NCBI RefSeq assembly: GCF_036370855.1
Contig: NC_088102.1
Span: 22,177,001-22,241,000, forward strand
Length of the DNA stretch: 64,000 bases
Source of the DNA: Dromaius novaehollandiae
Taxonomy: Eukaryota > Chordata > Aves > Casuariiformes > Dromaiidae
Direction of reading: 5' to 3'
Shown: one piece after another, positions 47,901 through 61,086 of the stretch
Position numbering within the stretch: position 1 is the stretch's first letter
Layout of the letters: each line of letters opens with the position of its first letter
Program-made: the position numbers and the translations under genes
The notes under the pieces: generated by a model
What the model was told of the DNA's origin: nothing
Databases searched by the model: none
The model's input: only the letters and a program-made list of their open reading frames with translations

Positions 47901-50900
47901 GTTTCATTCCCTGTGTGCAGATGAGGGATAGATTTATATACTGTATACTGTCAGATCAATATGCATTAAAGGCAGTCAGTTAAAGAAAACAATGACAAAG
48001 ATTTTGTTTAATCAGTTCACTAAGGACTACAAATGAAATTATGGCAGCTTGTGGTTTCAGTGTTGTAAATTAGCCACTCTGTTATTGATTATTAAGCATA
48101 AATGAAAGGATAATCTAATGTCATGAGCGGATCACTGGCAGGAGTTAAACTTCTCTCTCCAGAAGATTTTTCTGGCTTTTTTTCCTTTGAGAAATGTCCA
48201 GTAGTGATTGTTCTTTAAAAAACACTGGAGTTGCTCAGAGATAGAAGGCCTCTCTTAGGGACGTTTTCATTCGTAGTCATGTCTGTCATGTCCTGCGTAA
48301 TTGTTTGTCATGCCCATGCATAATTCAAACTAAATTCTTTCTCATTTAATTGTCCTATTCACTGTCTTTCATAGGACTGTAGTTCAATTTTTTGGTTTAA
48401 TATTTTTAGCTTCATTTCTCAGATGAGGTTTGTTTTTTTTACCAGTGTTTTCAAAACCAAAAAGAAATTCTTTGTGTAGTCCCGTGATTCCTCAAGGCCA
48501 GCATGAAACTAAGCATTCACTCGTATGTTAGCTGCTTTTGTAGAGGTGTGGTTGATCAGGGACAAGAAAGATCAGTTGTTGGGAAGAATGATCAGTAAAG
48601 CTCTAGAATGCCATGCAGACTAAGTGATGGAAAGGGCAAAATGAGATGGTGAAAATGTCACTTAGATGACCCTTAGATTTCCTCCTCAGATGAATTTGCA
48701 TCTGAGAAGTGAATGAGATGCTGATTCCCAAAAACTTTGTAGCCATTAAGGATCCTCCTTTCTGTTTGCATTCCTTTGTAGGCTGAGAAGGAGGAGACTT
48801 GACTGTGATTCAGAGTAAATGGGTGGACCATCACAGTGCTGCTTCTGACTGACTTCTTTGCTGAACAGCTACTGTCCTGATGTAGCATATTTGTATATGG
48901 CAACTGCAAAGCTGACCCTGGTCTTTCAGTATTAAAACCACAAACCAACAAACTTAATATAAGATAGCTGTTAATTTTTTAGGCTGCTCTGTCTTTATGC
49001 ATAGTTTTGTATTTTTCTTTTCTACCTTTAATCTCTTCAGAGTGTAGACTCTTCAGGATCCAGGACTATCGGACTCTGTGTTTGCACAGTTTGGCTCCAA
49101 TGCCTTCTGTGCCTTTGCTTGCTGTAATTTCATTCATTATAAGCAGGGTTGGACTCATTTAGTAATTGAATAGGGTATCTCCAGAGATATCAACAGGTAG
49201 TAGTCTTTCTTCTGGGAAAGAAGTCAATAGAATTACCTTCTGACAGGTTTTCAACCAGCCTGACAGGTTTACTGCAGTGCATCCTTGGCTTTAGAGACAC
49301 CACATCTTGCATCCTCCACCAGTCTAGTGTACAGATGTCTGGAAGCTGGTGTCACTGTGCTGATGCAGCCAGCTGGGGATGGGGGAGTGTCTGTGTGGTT
49401 GTGCAAACCTGGAATCTGGCTCCCACGGCTGCTGAGATTAGATCAGCTTAAACAACAAAATTAGGAAAGTAGAGTCTGTGCATGTGCGCATCAAACACCC
49501 TGTCAAAGCTGATTGGATTATTTTTAATTTTCTGACGTAGCAACCCTAGAAGTGCTAGGGAAAATTATATTCCTGTGAAAGTACATTCTTTTCTATTACA
49601 CCTACCGTGGAGTCCAATGTCCTCTAAGATTTGCCATATTTAGCTAACTAATATGCTTATTGAACTTTAATTTTACATTGACTGTTTGAATGAGAAATTA
49701 AAGATGTTGATATGTTTTCTTACTTTAGCTGTACTAATGAATACATTTTGACAGTAAGGATGATTGATTTTAAACCTTGTCTGTGCCATTAACCTGTGAT
49801 CTCACATAGCATTTATCCCAAACCTAGAAAATCAGGCTTCTTCAGGACTTCATTTTAGAATGGGAAGATAAAAACCCGTGTCTTATAAAAAAATGTTGTT
49901 GGTGAGTTAACAAATATTTCAGATCCTGAGCCAAAACTCCAGCTGGAAGCATCTGAGAACTAACTTCTATAATTTCTAAAAATTTTGTGGCGTTTTTTTG
50001 GCAAGAACAGAAGTGATAATAGAATTGAGAGATCCATAGCCAGATTGCTCCTGGAGGAGGGGAGAAATGATTTGGTGTTTATTTTGTTGCTGCTCTTGTG
50101 AATCTGCTGACATCTCTGAAATCCCAGGGGGTTGTTTTGAATTTTAGAGGGCTACAATTAAGATTAAAATCTGGTTCATCATCACAGCGTAGTCCTAAAT
50201 GCAGTCTTTGGGCCAGAAAAGGCCTAAGGGATGTTTCATCCAAATTGTGTCTTTACGCCAGGGGAGGCAGAGAATAACTGGCTGAGCAATGAACACTTCT
50301 GTAACAACTAACACTGTTTCTTACTCCTGAAAGTGGCTTGGCATAAAGACAGGTGGAAATTGCTATCATCATGATACTTCAGCTGATGAAAAGAATGCAC
50401 AGTTCGATGGGTCTCTAAGATGATATTCGTCTCCCGTGGTGACCAAGATTGGGTCCTGACTGAGAACCTAGAACCCAGATTAGAGTTTGCTTTGTTCATT
50501 TTTGCTGGAAAAGCCATGTCATTACCATGCCCTCTTTCTTTAATACTTTGTTACTTTTTCTTCAGTCAATAAGTCAAGTCAAGCAATTCTCACTTGTCAG
50601 TTTCAGGAGAACTGATAGATTTAATTTTAGAACTCATAAGAAAAATACCAGTTGTCCATTTTTTCTCTGGAAAATACTGATTTTTCACTGAAAACAGAGC
50701 TTTCTCTGAGAATGCCTGATACATTTTTTAAATAAAGTTTTTAGAGATAAGAGTAATCTAGGTGGGAATAATCAATTTATAAATACAGGATCTGAAAACA
50801 TTTGGGCATGTGCAAGATGTGTGGGAAAAAATCTAGGTAATTAATATGTATCACAGACTAAGTCAACAACATGCATGCTATTGCTAGAAAAAGCAACCAC

Positions 50901-53589
50901 CACATCCAGGTATATGAACAAAACTATAGTTTGGAAGGAACAATGCTATCATTTGGAAGGATAAGGTGTAAGGATTAGGCTTTCAGATACAACTATGTTT
51001 GAGCTCATTGCTTGAGCAATCTGGCCGAATTGAAGATAGTAGAGGAGAGCTAAGAGAATAGTTTAGGAGATGATCAACAAAATGTGAACAAAACAGGAGT
51101 GTTATACACTACAGAAAATCAAAACAAATATGCTAACTTTTTTTTTTAAAACAAAAAGTTGCTGAGAAGGAGGGTGCAATCTTTTGTTTGCTAAACATAG
51201 TAGATAAAGCAGTAAGTAATGGCTTAAACTGCTGCAAAAAAATTCCCCATTGAATTTTTTCCCAAAAATTCCTCTTTCAGCCTTACTTGTCTGTGATCAT
51301 ATAGCAGTATAAATATTACAAACTATATCAAATGCAGTTACAAATGGAATCTTCATTCAGATTAATTGTGAGAAATTGAGGGAATCTCAACCAAAAAAAA
51401 ACCCCAGCACAGCACTACTGAAACAGCAGCATGAGAATATCCTGGGGAATTGAAACTATGTGGTCAGGAAGCTTTGAAAGGTAATGTTTTGAGTAGGGAG
51501 GTGAATATATTTGTGGGAGAAAGCAGGGGATTCAAAACAGAAATAGATTCAGAGAAGCAAAAAGGCAGGACTGTCCTGTGTACTGATAGGAAGAGGGTTT
51601 TTGAGTTAGGTTGCAGCTCAATGGAATTTGGAGCCATGATGAAGGTCCCAATACTTTGTTTTATTCCGTTCTCATAAAAAAGACCCCTTTCATTTAAGAA
51701 GAGAAATCAATAATAAAAGTCTAGTTCTTTTGACATGATCCTGTTTAATTATATATAATCTATATCTTGCACATTTTTGGTATTTTATAAAGTATTCTGG
51801 TCAATAAGGGAGTATAATTTAATTATTAAAATGGTTAAAATAGAAATGATTTTAGTTCTGATTAGGGGTTAGAAAAATAATTCCTGTTGAAGAGCTCTTC
51901 TGGGTATTTGTTTTCATTTATTGTATTTTTATTTTATTGACATACTGTAAGTAACTAATGATGTCACAGAACTACTGAGTGTGCTAGGTATTTTTATGTA
52001 CCAGCTGTAGGTGTAGGAATGACGATATCTGGATCAGAAAGTCTTTCTGGAGAGCCTTACTTCCTGTAAATATCATGGACTTGCAGCACTTGATATGAAT
52101 TTTAGCTCACTTCAAGACACTCAAGAGAGAAAGATATTTCTTTCAAATAAGAGGCAAAAACAGAAAATGCAGATCATAACTAAAAATCTGCCAAAGAAAC
52201 ATGCCTAATCTCTTGTATTCAAGGACAGGTGTGATTCACATCTCAGCTAAGACTTCAGATCTCTCCAAAGATTAAATTCAGAATTTTTATTTTTGCTTTA
52301 GAGAAATGCTGGTAATCAAATTGATCCTAGATATGTTTTGCTCTTCCTTGGCTTCTACTTCTATTTCAGGATTATATATAAAGCATAACATAGATAGTTT
52401 ACTGTACAAATTAGATATGTTATACCACGTGCTTTGAGAATAACATTCATATATGCCCTCATAAACATTAGCAATCAAATCTCATGCTTCAGGGCATTGC
52501 TTGATTACTTTATCAGAAAGAAAGCCTTTGTGCCTTAGTTTCCTGAAAAGCATTGTATAAATATGATTTTTTGTTTCATCTTTCTGTGATGGATGCTTCA
52601 TTTAGTAGAATAATGGATTAGAAAGTCTGCATTTGTAAACAGATGAACTTTATTCAATATAAATGGAAAAGAAAATATGACCATCAGCAAATAACTGCCA
52701 GGTCACTGGCAATCTTAGACACAGACAGACAAAGCTATCAAAATTGTTTGGGGTATTCCTAAAGAGATCAAAGGAATCAGTCAAACTAAAGTTAGGGAAA
52801 GGTCTGATAGTGTTATTTCCAGTCAAAGCTAGTACTAATACTCTGTAGTACTCATTTCACAGGGGATCTAACCACACTAACATAGTCCAACCCAAAAAGC
52901 AACCAAAAGTCCGTAGGAAATATGTAAATACCACATTAACAGCAAAATGTTTCCTACGTGGAGTTTATAACTGAGAGCAGAATGTTGGCCTAGCGGATAT
53001 AGGCTGAGGAGTTGTATGTGGGAAAATCACAAATGGTTAAGTTATCACTCTGCAGAATATCCCATTTGTCAGTGAAAGCATGTCACACATGTTTAGAATT
53101 ATAACAACCTTTTTATGATGACTATAAAATGATTTTGGTTATGATGCCAAATTAATATTTCATGTAATATTAATAACTTCTCTTTGTGTAAAATTAGCAC
53201 TAAACTAGCAAGTCTGCAAAAGACCCCATAATACTGAATTATTATTATTAGGACTTTTTATAACCATTCACTTCACATTGCATTTTTTTGTAGCACACGT
53301 TAGGAATGATCATGACCTATCTCTTTGCCTGAGTTGCCAGAATGAGTTCCATAAATTTTTTGAGGGATATAAGAATTGCCTTAGTGGGACTATCAATCCT
53401 AGAACTATGTCTTCTGCTATGGATAATGGTGGAAATTGGAAGCTTAATGTGCTCATTCCCACTCCTGCTTTCACAATCCACCTGACTCCAATAACTTTAT
53501 TAGGACGAGAAATTTCCTCCTGACCCCTCTTCGCGCTGTGGAGCACACTTATTGACAAGCCTTATAGTTTTGTCCTTGCAGGTATCTGT
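41911..53589. other. AT-rich non-coding DNA, no gene seen
   Basis: No coding frame or clear transposon was recognised in nearly 12 kb. Small items are a G-quadruplex motif at 44020-44034 and a TATA/MEF2-like element at about 43259-43269 (TTATAAATAG). This fits a long intron or gene desert. Confidence 0.6.
44020..44034 (+). other. G-quadruplex motif
   Basis: GGGTGGGGGGGTGGG satisfies four G-triplets with one-base loops, the most stable class of intramolecular quadruplex. It stands alone in AT-rich DNA. Confidence 0.75.
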
Positions 53590-53800
53590 AGAAGCATTTT
53601 TTAATATCAGTAAATATATAACCCTTTTCAAGAATGCACTTGAAAATACACCTCAGTAGTACTGTGTGACAGTGAATTCCACAGGTTAATTATGTATTGT
53701 ACTTATTATGCTGTCTGTGGTTGAGACTTATTTATTTTTTTACTGGTTTAAATTTGTTCACAAATGGCTTTGTGTGAAGCAAATACATTTTGTGGTATAT
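53590..53800 (-). mobile_element. Ancient CR1 fragment, 3' region
   Basis: GTGAATTCCACAGGTTAATT followed by ATGTATTGT and, after an indel, GGTTTAAATTTG follows the reverse complement of the old CR1 3' region (family text: GAGTTCCACAGGTTAA, TGCATTGTGTGAA, TTTTAAATTTGCTGCC). This is the same part of the element that occurs on the plus strand near 33.2-33.3 kb. It is short and heavily diverged. Confidence 0.6.
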
Positions 53801-55194
53801 CACCAATGAGGAAAAGTAAAATAGAAATAATTACAAACAAATGCAGCACCAGTTATTCTTCAAATATTCTGCCATATAAAGATCTCAGGACCGAGTGAAG
53901 GTGGGGGAAGAGATTTTTTTAAGGTTGGACAAAGGTTCTGGTACTTAGGACTCTGTCTTACTGAATATTGGATAGAGAAATTCCTGTCTCACAGTCATGT
54001 GAGAAATCATATAATATAGAAGTTTTTCTCTAGATTCTGGTAGTCTCCTCTCTCATTTGAAAAAAAAAAATCTCTGGCATAGGTTCTTATCCAGAGCAGC
54101 TCTGCTGGCCGTATGTCATTCTGACACTGCAGGTTGGTGTCTCTGGTAAGTGGATTCTTCCAGCTGGTTAATTCCCACCCACTGGTAGGACTTTGTCATT
54201 GGTTGTCACTCTTGATGTCAATTGTCAAATTTTATTCTGGAGCAAGTCAAAACCTTGCTGGTGGTCCAGTGAGTTGGGACTTCTTCCTCAAGAATGTGGT
54301 TGTATTTAATTGTGCAAATCTAAATTTTACATTTTGATGCCTCCTGAAGGACTAGTTTGACTGGGTTCTTGTTTCAGTGCCCAGGAAATTCTTGCTCCAT
54401 CTTTGTGGACTTGCCAAATGAGTCACTCACCTGGTACAGGTAAATAGTCTTCTTCTCTCCATCCTCTCAGGATCTCATGTTGTCATGTTACATGCATGTG
54501 GGTAAGTCATTTACCACTAGTGATGCAATGAGGGTGCAAATCAGAGAAGAAATCTGCTTGTTGTTATGTGCCTTGCATGTGTAGTAGAAGGATTTGGATG
54601 ATTGGTTTCCTGATTGCTGGCAAAGCATCCCCTCTATCCAGAAAAATGTAATTTCAATGAGTTGGGTTCTGCTCAAGTCTTCGCCACTGTTAGGAAAACT
54701 AGATTTTCTTTGGTTCTACCCTTTCTTGCCTCGTTATATGGCTTCAAATCAAGGGCTAGCAAAGGGCTATGCTACTCTCCATCCACTTGGCCCTAAAAAA
54801 GTGACTGAAGTGCGAATGGAATAAGTTGTTGAAATTATTTTACTCCTTTTGTTGTTAAATCAACGGAATATTTTTGGAAATGGACGTGAAGACAGGGAGG
54901 AGAGAATTACCGTGGATGGTATGGACAAAATGTATGACAAAACTAAATAATTCAGGCCCTAAATTTGGAAACTTTGGTTTATCTTGATAACTGTTCAGTG
55001 GAAGCTCCATTCTGGCTTTACAGAATTGGTCATTCATCCCTAAAATCTTCTGAATAGAGGAATTTTTTTTAGCTTTAGTACTCTTGCAATCTCTTCAAAA
55101 GACTGATTTTAATATCTGCAGGTCTTGCTGAGATTTTTCTCTTTAGCTTGCTGTAAGAAATTCACTCCTACGGCTAATATTTTAAAGTATCAGG

Positions 55195-55760
55195 AGAGAT
55201 TCATAGATTTTAAGGCTAACAGCTACCTACCAGTCAAGGAAATATGATCAACAGTGATCCCAGTAATTAATATTTGATTAGAATTTATCTTGCAGAATAG
55301 TTAGCCTCCAGCCAAAATTATAGTAAGTAAGTAAAACTGTATTTTATTTTTATTTTTAATGAGTATCTCTAACTTTCGGCCAGTAACTTCTGCCTTCCTC
55401 TGAATATAGTCTTTTAATCTTTTCTTTTTGTGAAAGGCTTTATACACAGTAATCAAGACACCTCTTTTTTTTTGGTAAGCAAAGCAGATGAATCTCTCTG
55501 TACTTCCTCTCAGGCATTTTCTCCAGCCCTTGAATCATTTTCTAGTCTCTTCTATGCATTTTCTTCAGAATTCTTTATAAACTGTAGATCTGGTTGCAGT
55601 ATTCTAGTATCAATCTTACCAGTTCCTTATTCAGGAAAAAAGGAAGATTTTTCTTCCTTCTTCCTTACCACTCCTCTACCTGTCCTTTCCAGGAGTCCAT
55701 TAGCGCTTTTTCCTGCAGCATTATGCTGATTTTTAAGTAGCTTGTACACATCCTTTACAT
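55195..55760 (-). mobile_element. Ancient CR1 fragment, 3' end into pol
   Basis: From the left, blocks appear in CR1 order on the minus strand. First is a 3'-end-like segment (ATTCATAGATTTTAAGG), then TTTATACACAGTAATCAAGA (family: TTATAGACTGTGATCAAGT). Next come CATTTTCTCCAGCCCTTGAA with CATTTTCT, then GCAGTATTCTAGTATCAATC, and finally CCATTAGCGCTTTTTCCTGC with GCATTATGCTG (family: GCATTAGCCCTTTT, CACAGCAT). The collinearity of five blocks makes the call firm despite heavy divergence. The open frame at 55430-55729 on the plus strand is antisense chance. Confidence 0.8.
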
Positions 55761-58214
55761 GCCTAGACAGCTAGGTGAAAAGCAGAAGAAATGTGCTGTA
55801 ATGAATCCAGTCATGTACAGTGCTTGAGCAGATTGGGACCCAGATACCCACTGGATTAGGGCCCAATACCACTGGGTATTTCTTGAATGCTCTTGTAACA
55901 CAAATAACGCTTTGTAAGTCTTAGTTGGCTCCTGAATCTGCAGTCTTGCAAAAAAACTAACACATTTTTGACTGATTATTTCCCATTTGGATAGTCCTTT
56001 CTGTATTTTTAAATGATTTTTATAGATGTAAAATCATAATTTCTCTGGCTTTATCTTTCTCTAAACAACAGCCATTTTGCCTTTGTTTTCAGTCCCAGTT
56101 TAGTATTATGTATTGAAGTTATGGCCCACTTTTCTTGAATCTTTTTCTTATTAATCTTTTTGACATGAAAGGGAGAAAATTCAACATTGCAGTTATGCTC
56201 ATGACTATTAAACAATTGATAAGCACAAACTATATTACAGACATTTCCGTGGAGCTGAAGGTATTTCAGCAGGCATGTACAAGTGTTTAAGATTCAGGTG
56301 TCTGTCTGTATCCTTCAAAGACATTAAAAGAAGCAGACTGACTAACCAGTAGGTGTAGCTTAGTCACAAAATCCTACATGTAGTAATCATAACCCTAGAC
56401 TATTATTCCCCTGTCTATTTTCATTATTGCTACAAACTCCCCTGCACAGTAGGATTTAAAGGCTAACTATATCTGGTACAGAGTTTCCAAAAGAAATTTT
56501 ATATGCTTTTCACTGAAGTATACTGAAGAGTCAAAGTTAAGAGGTGGTGATACTGTGATGTTTTTAAAATACATAATATAAAATAATCCAGAAAGGTACC
56601 TTATTTTTTGCATCTGGAGCTCACTACCTCAGTTAGGATTAAGCATTTTATTTGACCTCCCTCCCTTCCCCTGAACAAATTCCTAGAGATTTTACAGCAG
56701 GATGGTCTAGGTGAAATTTCTATTTCCTGGTGGAATTAGTGTGAAAAATTTTACTTTGTCTTTTTAGCAGAGTCATGTCTTAAAGGTAATTAGAATGTTT
56801 TTATATTATATGTTAGAATATTTTTGAGTTGTCCATTTTATTTTTGTACAATTAGCAAAAGTGTTGCTGTGCTCATAAAGAACACAACTGGCATACATAG
56901 ATGTTCAGTCCCAGACAAGGAGTCGTGTGCCCCAGAACATATCTGATTTTCCCAGCTAAGCTGTAATAATGAAGGATATAACATAAAGACTCTTACATAA
57001 TTTTATGGACTCCCTAATACTAATAGCTCTGTAGAGGTATATGACAAAATGTAGCACTGAAAAGCAGTAGAGGATTTTACAGGAAATTCGAGAGTAATCA
57101 TATTTTACATTTATATTACACCTCTAGCTGACAGATTCAAAATGGCTGAAACTAATACGGTTGTACAAGCTTCTGTGAGTCTTGAGATTACAACTCATTT
57201 TGCAGGTGGGGGTAAATCAAATACGAAAGTTTTAGTTATGTGATTCTGGAAATTATTGAGTTTACTGAATTCCCTTTGAATCACGTCTGAAGTAGGCCTC
57301 GTCAGGATGTTGGTGTGCATGCTCAATGTTGTTACAAATTGTTCAGGCTTATGGAAAAAGGTCTGTGCCACAGCTGAGGGTAAATAAAGAGTCAGTCTTG
57401 AAGAGGAACCAAAACCACTATCATTCTCCCCACAGATATATGTTCCTGAACTTTATTTCATTAATTCATTGGATATTTTATTTTGTTGTCTATATTATAG
57501 AGAGATCTAATGGCAGACTTGGCAGGTGAGCTAACACAAGGGATCAGATAGTGCAAATTTGAAAAAAAAGTAATTTTAAGATAACATTAAATAGAAGCAG
57601 TCCAATAGGCTTTAGACATAACTGGCAAAACCAGAATCAAATAGGCCTTGGCTCTCAAAAGATATGAAATAGCCTAAAACTGTTATGATATTAGACTAGA
57701 TCCACAGCCCTAGTTAGCACATGCTAGATTGGATTTAAGTACAGAGAAGGCTGAGAAGCACAAATAAATCCCCATAACGATGCCAGTTTTGAGACAATTT
57801 TATGTATGTCCCAGTTCAATAGATATTAGACATTATTAACAGATGTAGCAACGTGAACTACAAATACCTTGAAGACATTTAAAGCTCTGACTTTAAAAAG
57901 AAGCCAAATGTAATTTAGCCAAGAAAATACAATGTTGAGTTGCTAGTCACCCACTTACATAATGATGTGCAGCTCTTGAAGCTTGGGGAGTTCCCAGTTG
58001 GGAACAGAAGACTAATAATAGGCTACAGAATGGGATTTTTGATAGGATGTGGGATACTTTGCTTGCAGACTGCCTGATGAAGTCCAGCCTGTGTCCTTTA
58101 TAACGGACTATCCTATCTTGCAGTAGCTGTTAAATGCTACTGTGTAGGAAATTAATTGCTGCCTTTCACTTCAGTTCCCAGTGAATGGACAAGTGTTATT
58201 GTCACAACTAGTGA
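55761..58214. other. AT-rich non-coding DNA, no gene seen
   Basis: No coding frame, CpG island or recognised repeat was seen. The longest frame (57326-57529, 67 codons) resembles nothing known to me. Confidence 0.6.
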
Positions 58215-59040
58215 TTTTTTTTTAAAACCAGCAATTTAGGAAAGTAAGAATGAATGGAGCCCCCAGGCTCATTAAGCCCAATCCCATACTTTTGTAGACC
58301 TTCTGTATCTTAATATTGATTTCATAATCAATCAAATTCCATATTAAAACTACTTTTTTGTTCTCCATTAAAGATAAGATGTTCCAAAAGAGAAAACTGA
58401 GCAACGCAAATCAGATGAGGATGGTTTTTGACTGTTAGAAATCTTCTAGTCACACTTTAAAAGCATTTGTGGTGTTTATACCAATTTCTTTACCAGCATA
58501 ATATTTTTTCCTTGTTACTTAACTCCTTTGGTGGATTTACTATGGCATAAGAAAAATTTCCCTGAGCCCTTTGTTTTGATGGACTAGGAGAGTTAAGCTC
58601 TTTCAGTTTTCTTTTTTGAGGTAGATTTTTCATTCTCCTTATCATCTCAGTAGATATTTTTAGTATACATTTTATTTGAATGAGACTTTTGAATACTGGT
58701 GGTCAGAAAACATATCTTGTATTCTAGGCAAGATCTTATGGTGCTTTTTATTTCTTTATTGAAAACACATTGCTTGATACCTACCTTTTTAAGGTTTCAT
58801 TCATCCAGGTTTTTCTCTACAGTCATTTCAATTCTATGAGTTTTCAGTTTAGTACAGACATACTTGATTCAGCCCCTAAATAAAAGACTTACTGCATGAC
58901 CCTGTGTTTCATTCTGGTGAAACTCATCAAATTAGGTTTTATTGCTGCAATTCCAAAGGCTATCCAGTCCTTCTGATTGCCATTCTGATCCTTTTTTAGC
59001 TAAAATATTTACCTACTACTGACTATTGGGAGTATATGCT
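58215..59040 (-). mobile_element. Ancient CR1 (or CR1-like) fragment, long
   Basis: Blocks in CR1 order include TTAAGCTCTTTCAG, TTTTCATTCTCCTTATCATC, GAATACTGGTGGTCAGAA, GTATTCTAGGCAAGATCTTA, AACACATTGCTTGATACC and, further right, TGCATGACCCTGTGTTTCATT with ATCAAATTAGG. These match the family forms (CAAGCTCTTTAAGTC, TTCTCCATTCC, CTGATCATC, GAATACTGGTGATCAGAAC, GTATTCTAGATGAGGTCTTA, GCATGACCTT). Only scattered short frames remain. Age is comparable to the other relics. An L2-related element is an alternative for the left 150 bases. Confidence 0.8.
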
Positions 59041-59954
59041 TTTGCATGTTAGGCTTGCATATCCTCTCTTTGGTATTCCTAGTGTATTACAACTAATGCA
59101 GAGCCATCACTGACTGGTAACCCTGGGAAATATCATGACTGAAATCAGGTGCTGAGGCAAACTATTTCTACTCAACTCTACTTTTGATGAGGCATATCTG
59201 AGATAGGCGGGTAGTGGTGAAAAGATTATTTAGTCATTGTCTGAGTCATGATGTTTGTTTTTTATCACACATAAAGCAATGCCCAAGGATATCAAACTGC
59301 TTTTCACTAGAGCTGCGTTTATTCCAAATTATAAAAATTGAAGGAGGGAAGACAAGGAAAACAGAAGCAGTTAACTATGTCTTGATAGTGGAATGGTAAA
59401 ATGTTTGAGCTCTTAAAACTTTTAAGAAAGAAGCTCTTAGGATTTAAAACTTTCTAACAGCTGAAGTTGGTTATTAGTGATCCTTCTTTCTTACGAGTAA
59501 TCCTGTGGGTGACTTCATTATAAACTTATCCATAATTGCTATACAAGGCTATGTCAGTGTCATAATCTATTTGTGTAGAATGAATATAGGTATTAGTATA
59601 TATTGAAGCATACATTTGCCTCTACAAGTGAATTTATGTGCACATATAGTATATAGTTGTCTTTCACTGCACATGTTCCCAACTGTTCGATCTCTCAATT
59701 TTTTTTATCTTTCATTTATGGTTTTAGATTATATCTTAGGTAATACACTATACATGTAGGTGTGCCTTTCTGTTGACCTGCAACACAACTCTTATAAAAA
59801 ACGTACTCTAATTTGACTGAGTTTCACAGTATATTTTGACTGATGAGCCAGAAGAATACAAAACCAATTTGGCACATAATAAAATAGTTAATAATGAATT
59901 TTAGATGTAAATATAAATAGGAATAATTTGTTACAGTATTTCTTTTGCTGGATG
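59041..59954. other. AT-rich non-coding DNA, no gene seen
   Basis: Low-complexity, TA-rich sequence around 59560-59700. No gene or repeat family was recognised. Confidence 0.6.
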
Positions 59955-60400
59955 TAATTAAGAGGGAGTTTTAGCCCTAAGCTCTTTAACATTTCTCTCA
60001 GTGAATTAGAAAATAGACATTAGTGCCAGCTGGTAAAGAGAACAACAAAACTTATGGAGTGATAAATAATGAAGGGGTTATAATAAAGAAAATAGGCCAA
60101 TGATACAGGCTTGATCTACTGGTAACCTGGATATAAGGAAACATTGCAAAGTTGTGAAATACACAATCATCCTTCTGGGAACAACGTACATAGGTGATAT
60201 TTTCAGTATGGAAGGCTCTTTTGAGGGAAAAAATGAATTTCAAGTCTGCAGAGAATGGAAAATATCTGTATTATGTCATACTTTCATATAGCCTGCAGGG
60301 TATCTGTGTGATATCATCCTCCCTGACTGCCTAGAGGTAGTTCAAAAGAAGTTATTAGAAAAACCTGACAAGAAAGGTAGGACAGTGGCCTTGTAGAACA
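59955..60400 (+). mobile_element. Ancient CR1 fragment, reverse-transcriptase region
   Basis: The segment follows the old CR1 ORF2 in order. CCTAAGCTCTTTAACATTTC encodes the LFN block. ACAAAACTTATGGAGTGATA and AATAATGAAGG match family ACAAAAATTGGGGGAGTGGT and AATAATGAAGA. GATCTACTGGTAACCTGG, CATCCTTCTGGGAACAACGT and GTACATAGGTGATATTTTCA match GATCGCTTGGTAAACTGGG, CATCTAGGAACAAAG and GTAGGCCATACTTACAGGAT. The catalytic DD codons are not recognisable and stops interrupt the frame. The match weakens after about 60250. Confidence 0.75.
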
Positions 60401-60939
60401 GAAGGTAGAAGCTTCATCTGCTGAAACTTGATAGTCAGGATTATAAATGTGAGGGGATATTTCTTGCTCTCTACCTCGCTGACTGAGCTATTTTGCCAAA
60501 ACTTACAGGACAGATCAAAAGACAGTGATCTGTTAAGATCCGGCTTGGAGGCAGAAGATGAAAGTTGTTGATTCCTGCAAGCTGACAAGGGCTAACAAAC
60601 TATGCAGTGAGCCTGCTATAGCTTGGTCATTAAGAGAGCTGTAAATACCAAAGCTAAGTCAAGCTGACTTAATCTTGAAAGTAATGCTAATATATAAAGA
60701 AAATTTTTCTTGTGGGACTCATTTTAAATATACCTCTCTGAATACTGTAAATTGTAGCAGAAACAAAAGAATAAACAAAAAATAATGCATTGCTTAGTTC
60801 ATGAGCATTATTATGTCCTATGTTTTAGAAAGCTATTACGCTCAAAAGAAAGAACACGTGCAACAGTCTGTCCTGACTGGAGAAGGAAGTGCCTCTTGGC
60901 ATCTGGAAACTCAGCTGGGAAGTTACTTAACCATGAGCT

Positions 60940-61086
60940 CTCATCCCCCTGAAACAGGGGGAATAGACTGGTCATTTAAAGACTGTGGAAAAGCAAGCTA
61001 GAAAGGGACACCTAGCCAGAGACTGTAAAGGAGATCCTTGTAACCAATCCGTTGGACATATGCCTATGGCCAAAAATGCAGATTAA
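60940..61086 (+). pseudogene. Possible gag nucleocapsid (CCHC zinc-knuckle) remnant
   Basis: One frame at 61006-61083 encodes GHLARDCKGDPC and continues to a TAA at 61084. GHxARDC is the right half of the CCHC zinc knuckle that packages RNA in retroviral gag proteins. The expected left half (Cys-Gly-Lys) is visible at 60984-60992, but in another frame and about 10 bases too far away, so the knuckle is broken. GH also recurs at 61054-61059, where a second knuckle might be. No capsid or protease sequence was recognised nearby, and no LTR. A CCHC-type cellular protein relic is an alternative; chance similarity cannot be excluded. Confidence 0.3.

Noticed and set aside
53278..53523. 81-codon plus-strand frame preceded by a splice-acceptor-like TTTTTTTGTAG
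   Set aside because: No donor at a sensible distance, no recognised domain, and an antisense open frame of the same length.
55430..55729. 99-codon Ser/Phe-rich plus-strand frame
   Set aside because: It is antisense to an ancient CR1 fragment and therefore a chance frame.
60944..60962. 7-bp hairpin TCCCCCT / AGGGGGA as a terminator-like structure
   Set aside because: Intrinsic terminators do not apply in this genome, and the stem is short enough to be chance.
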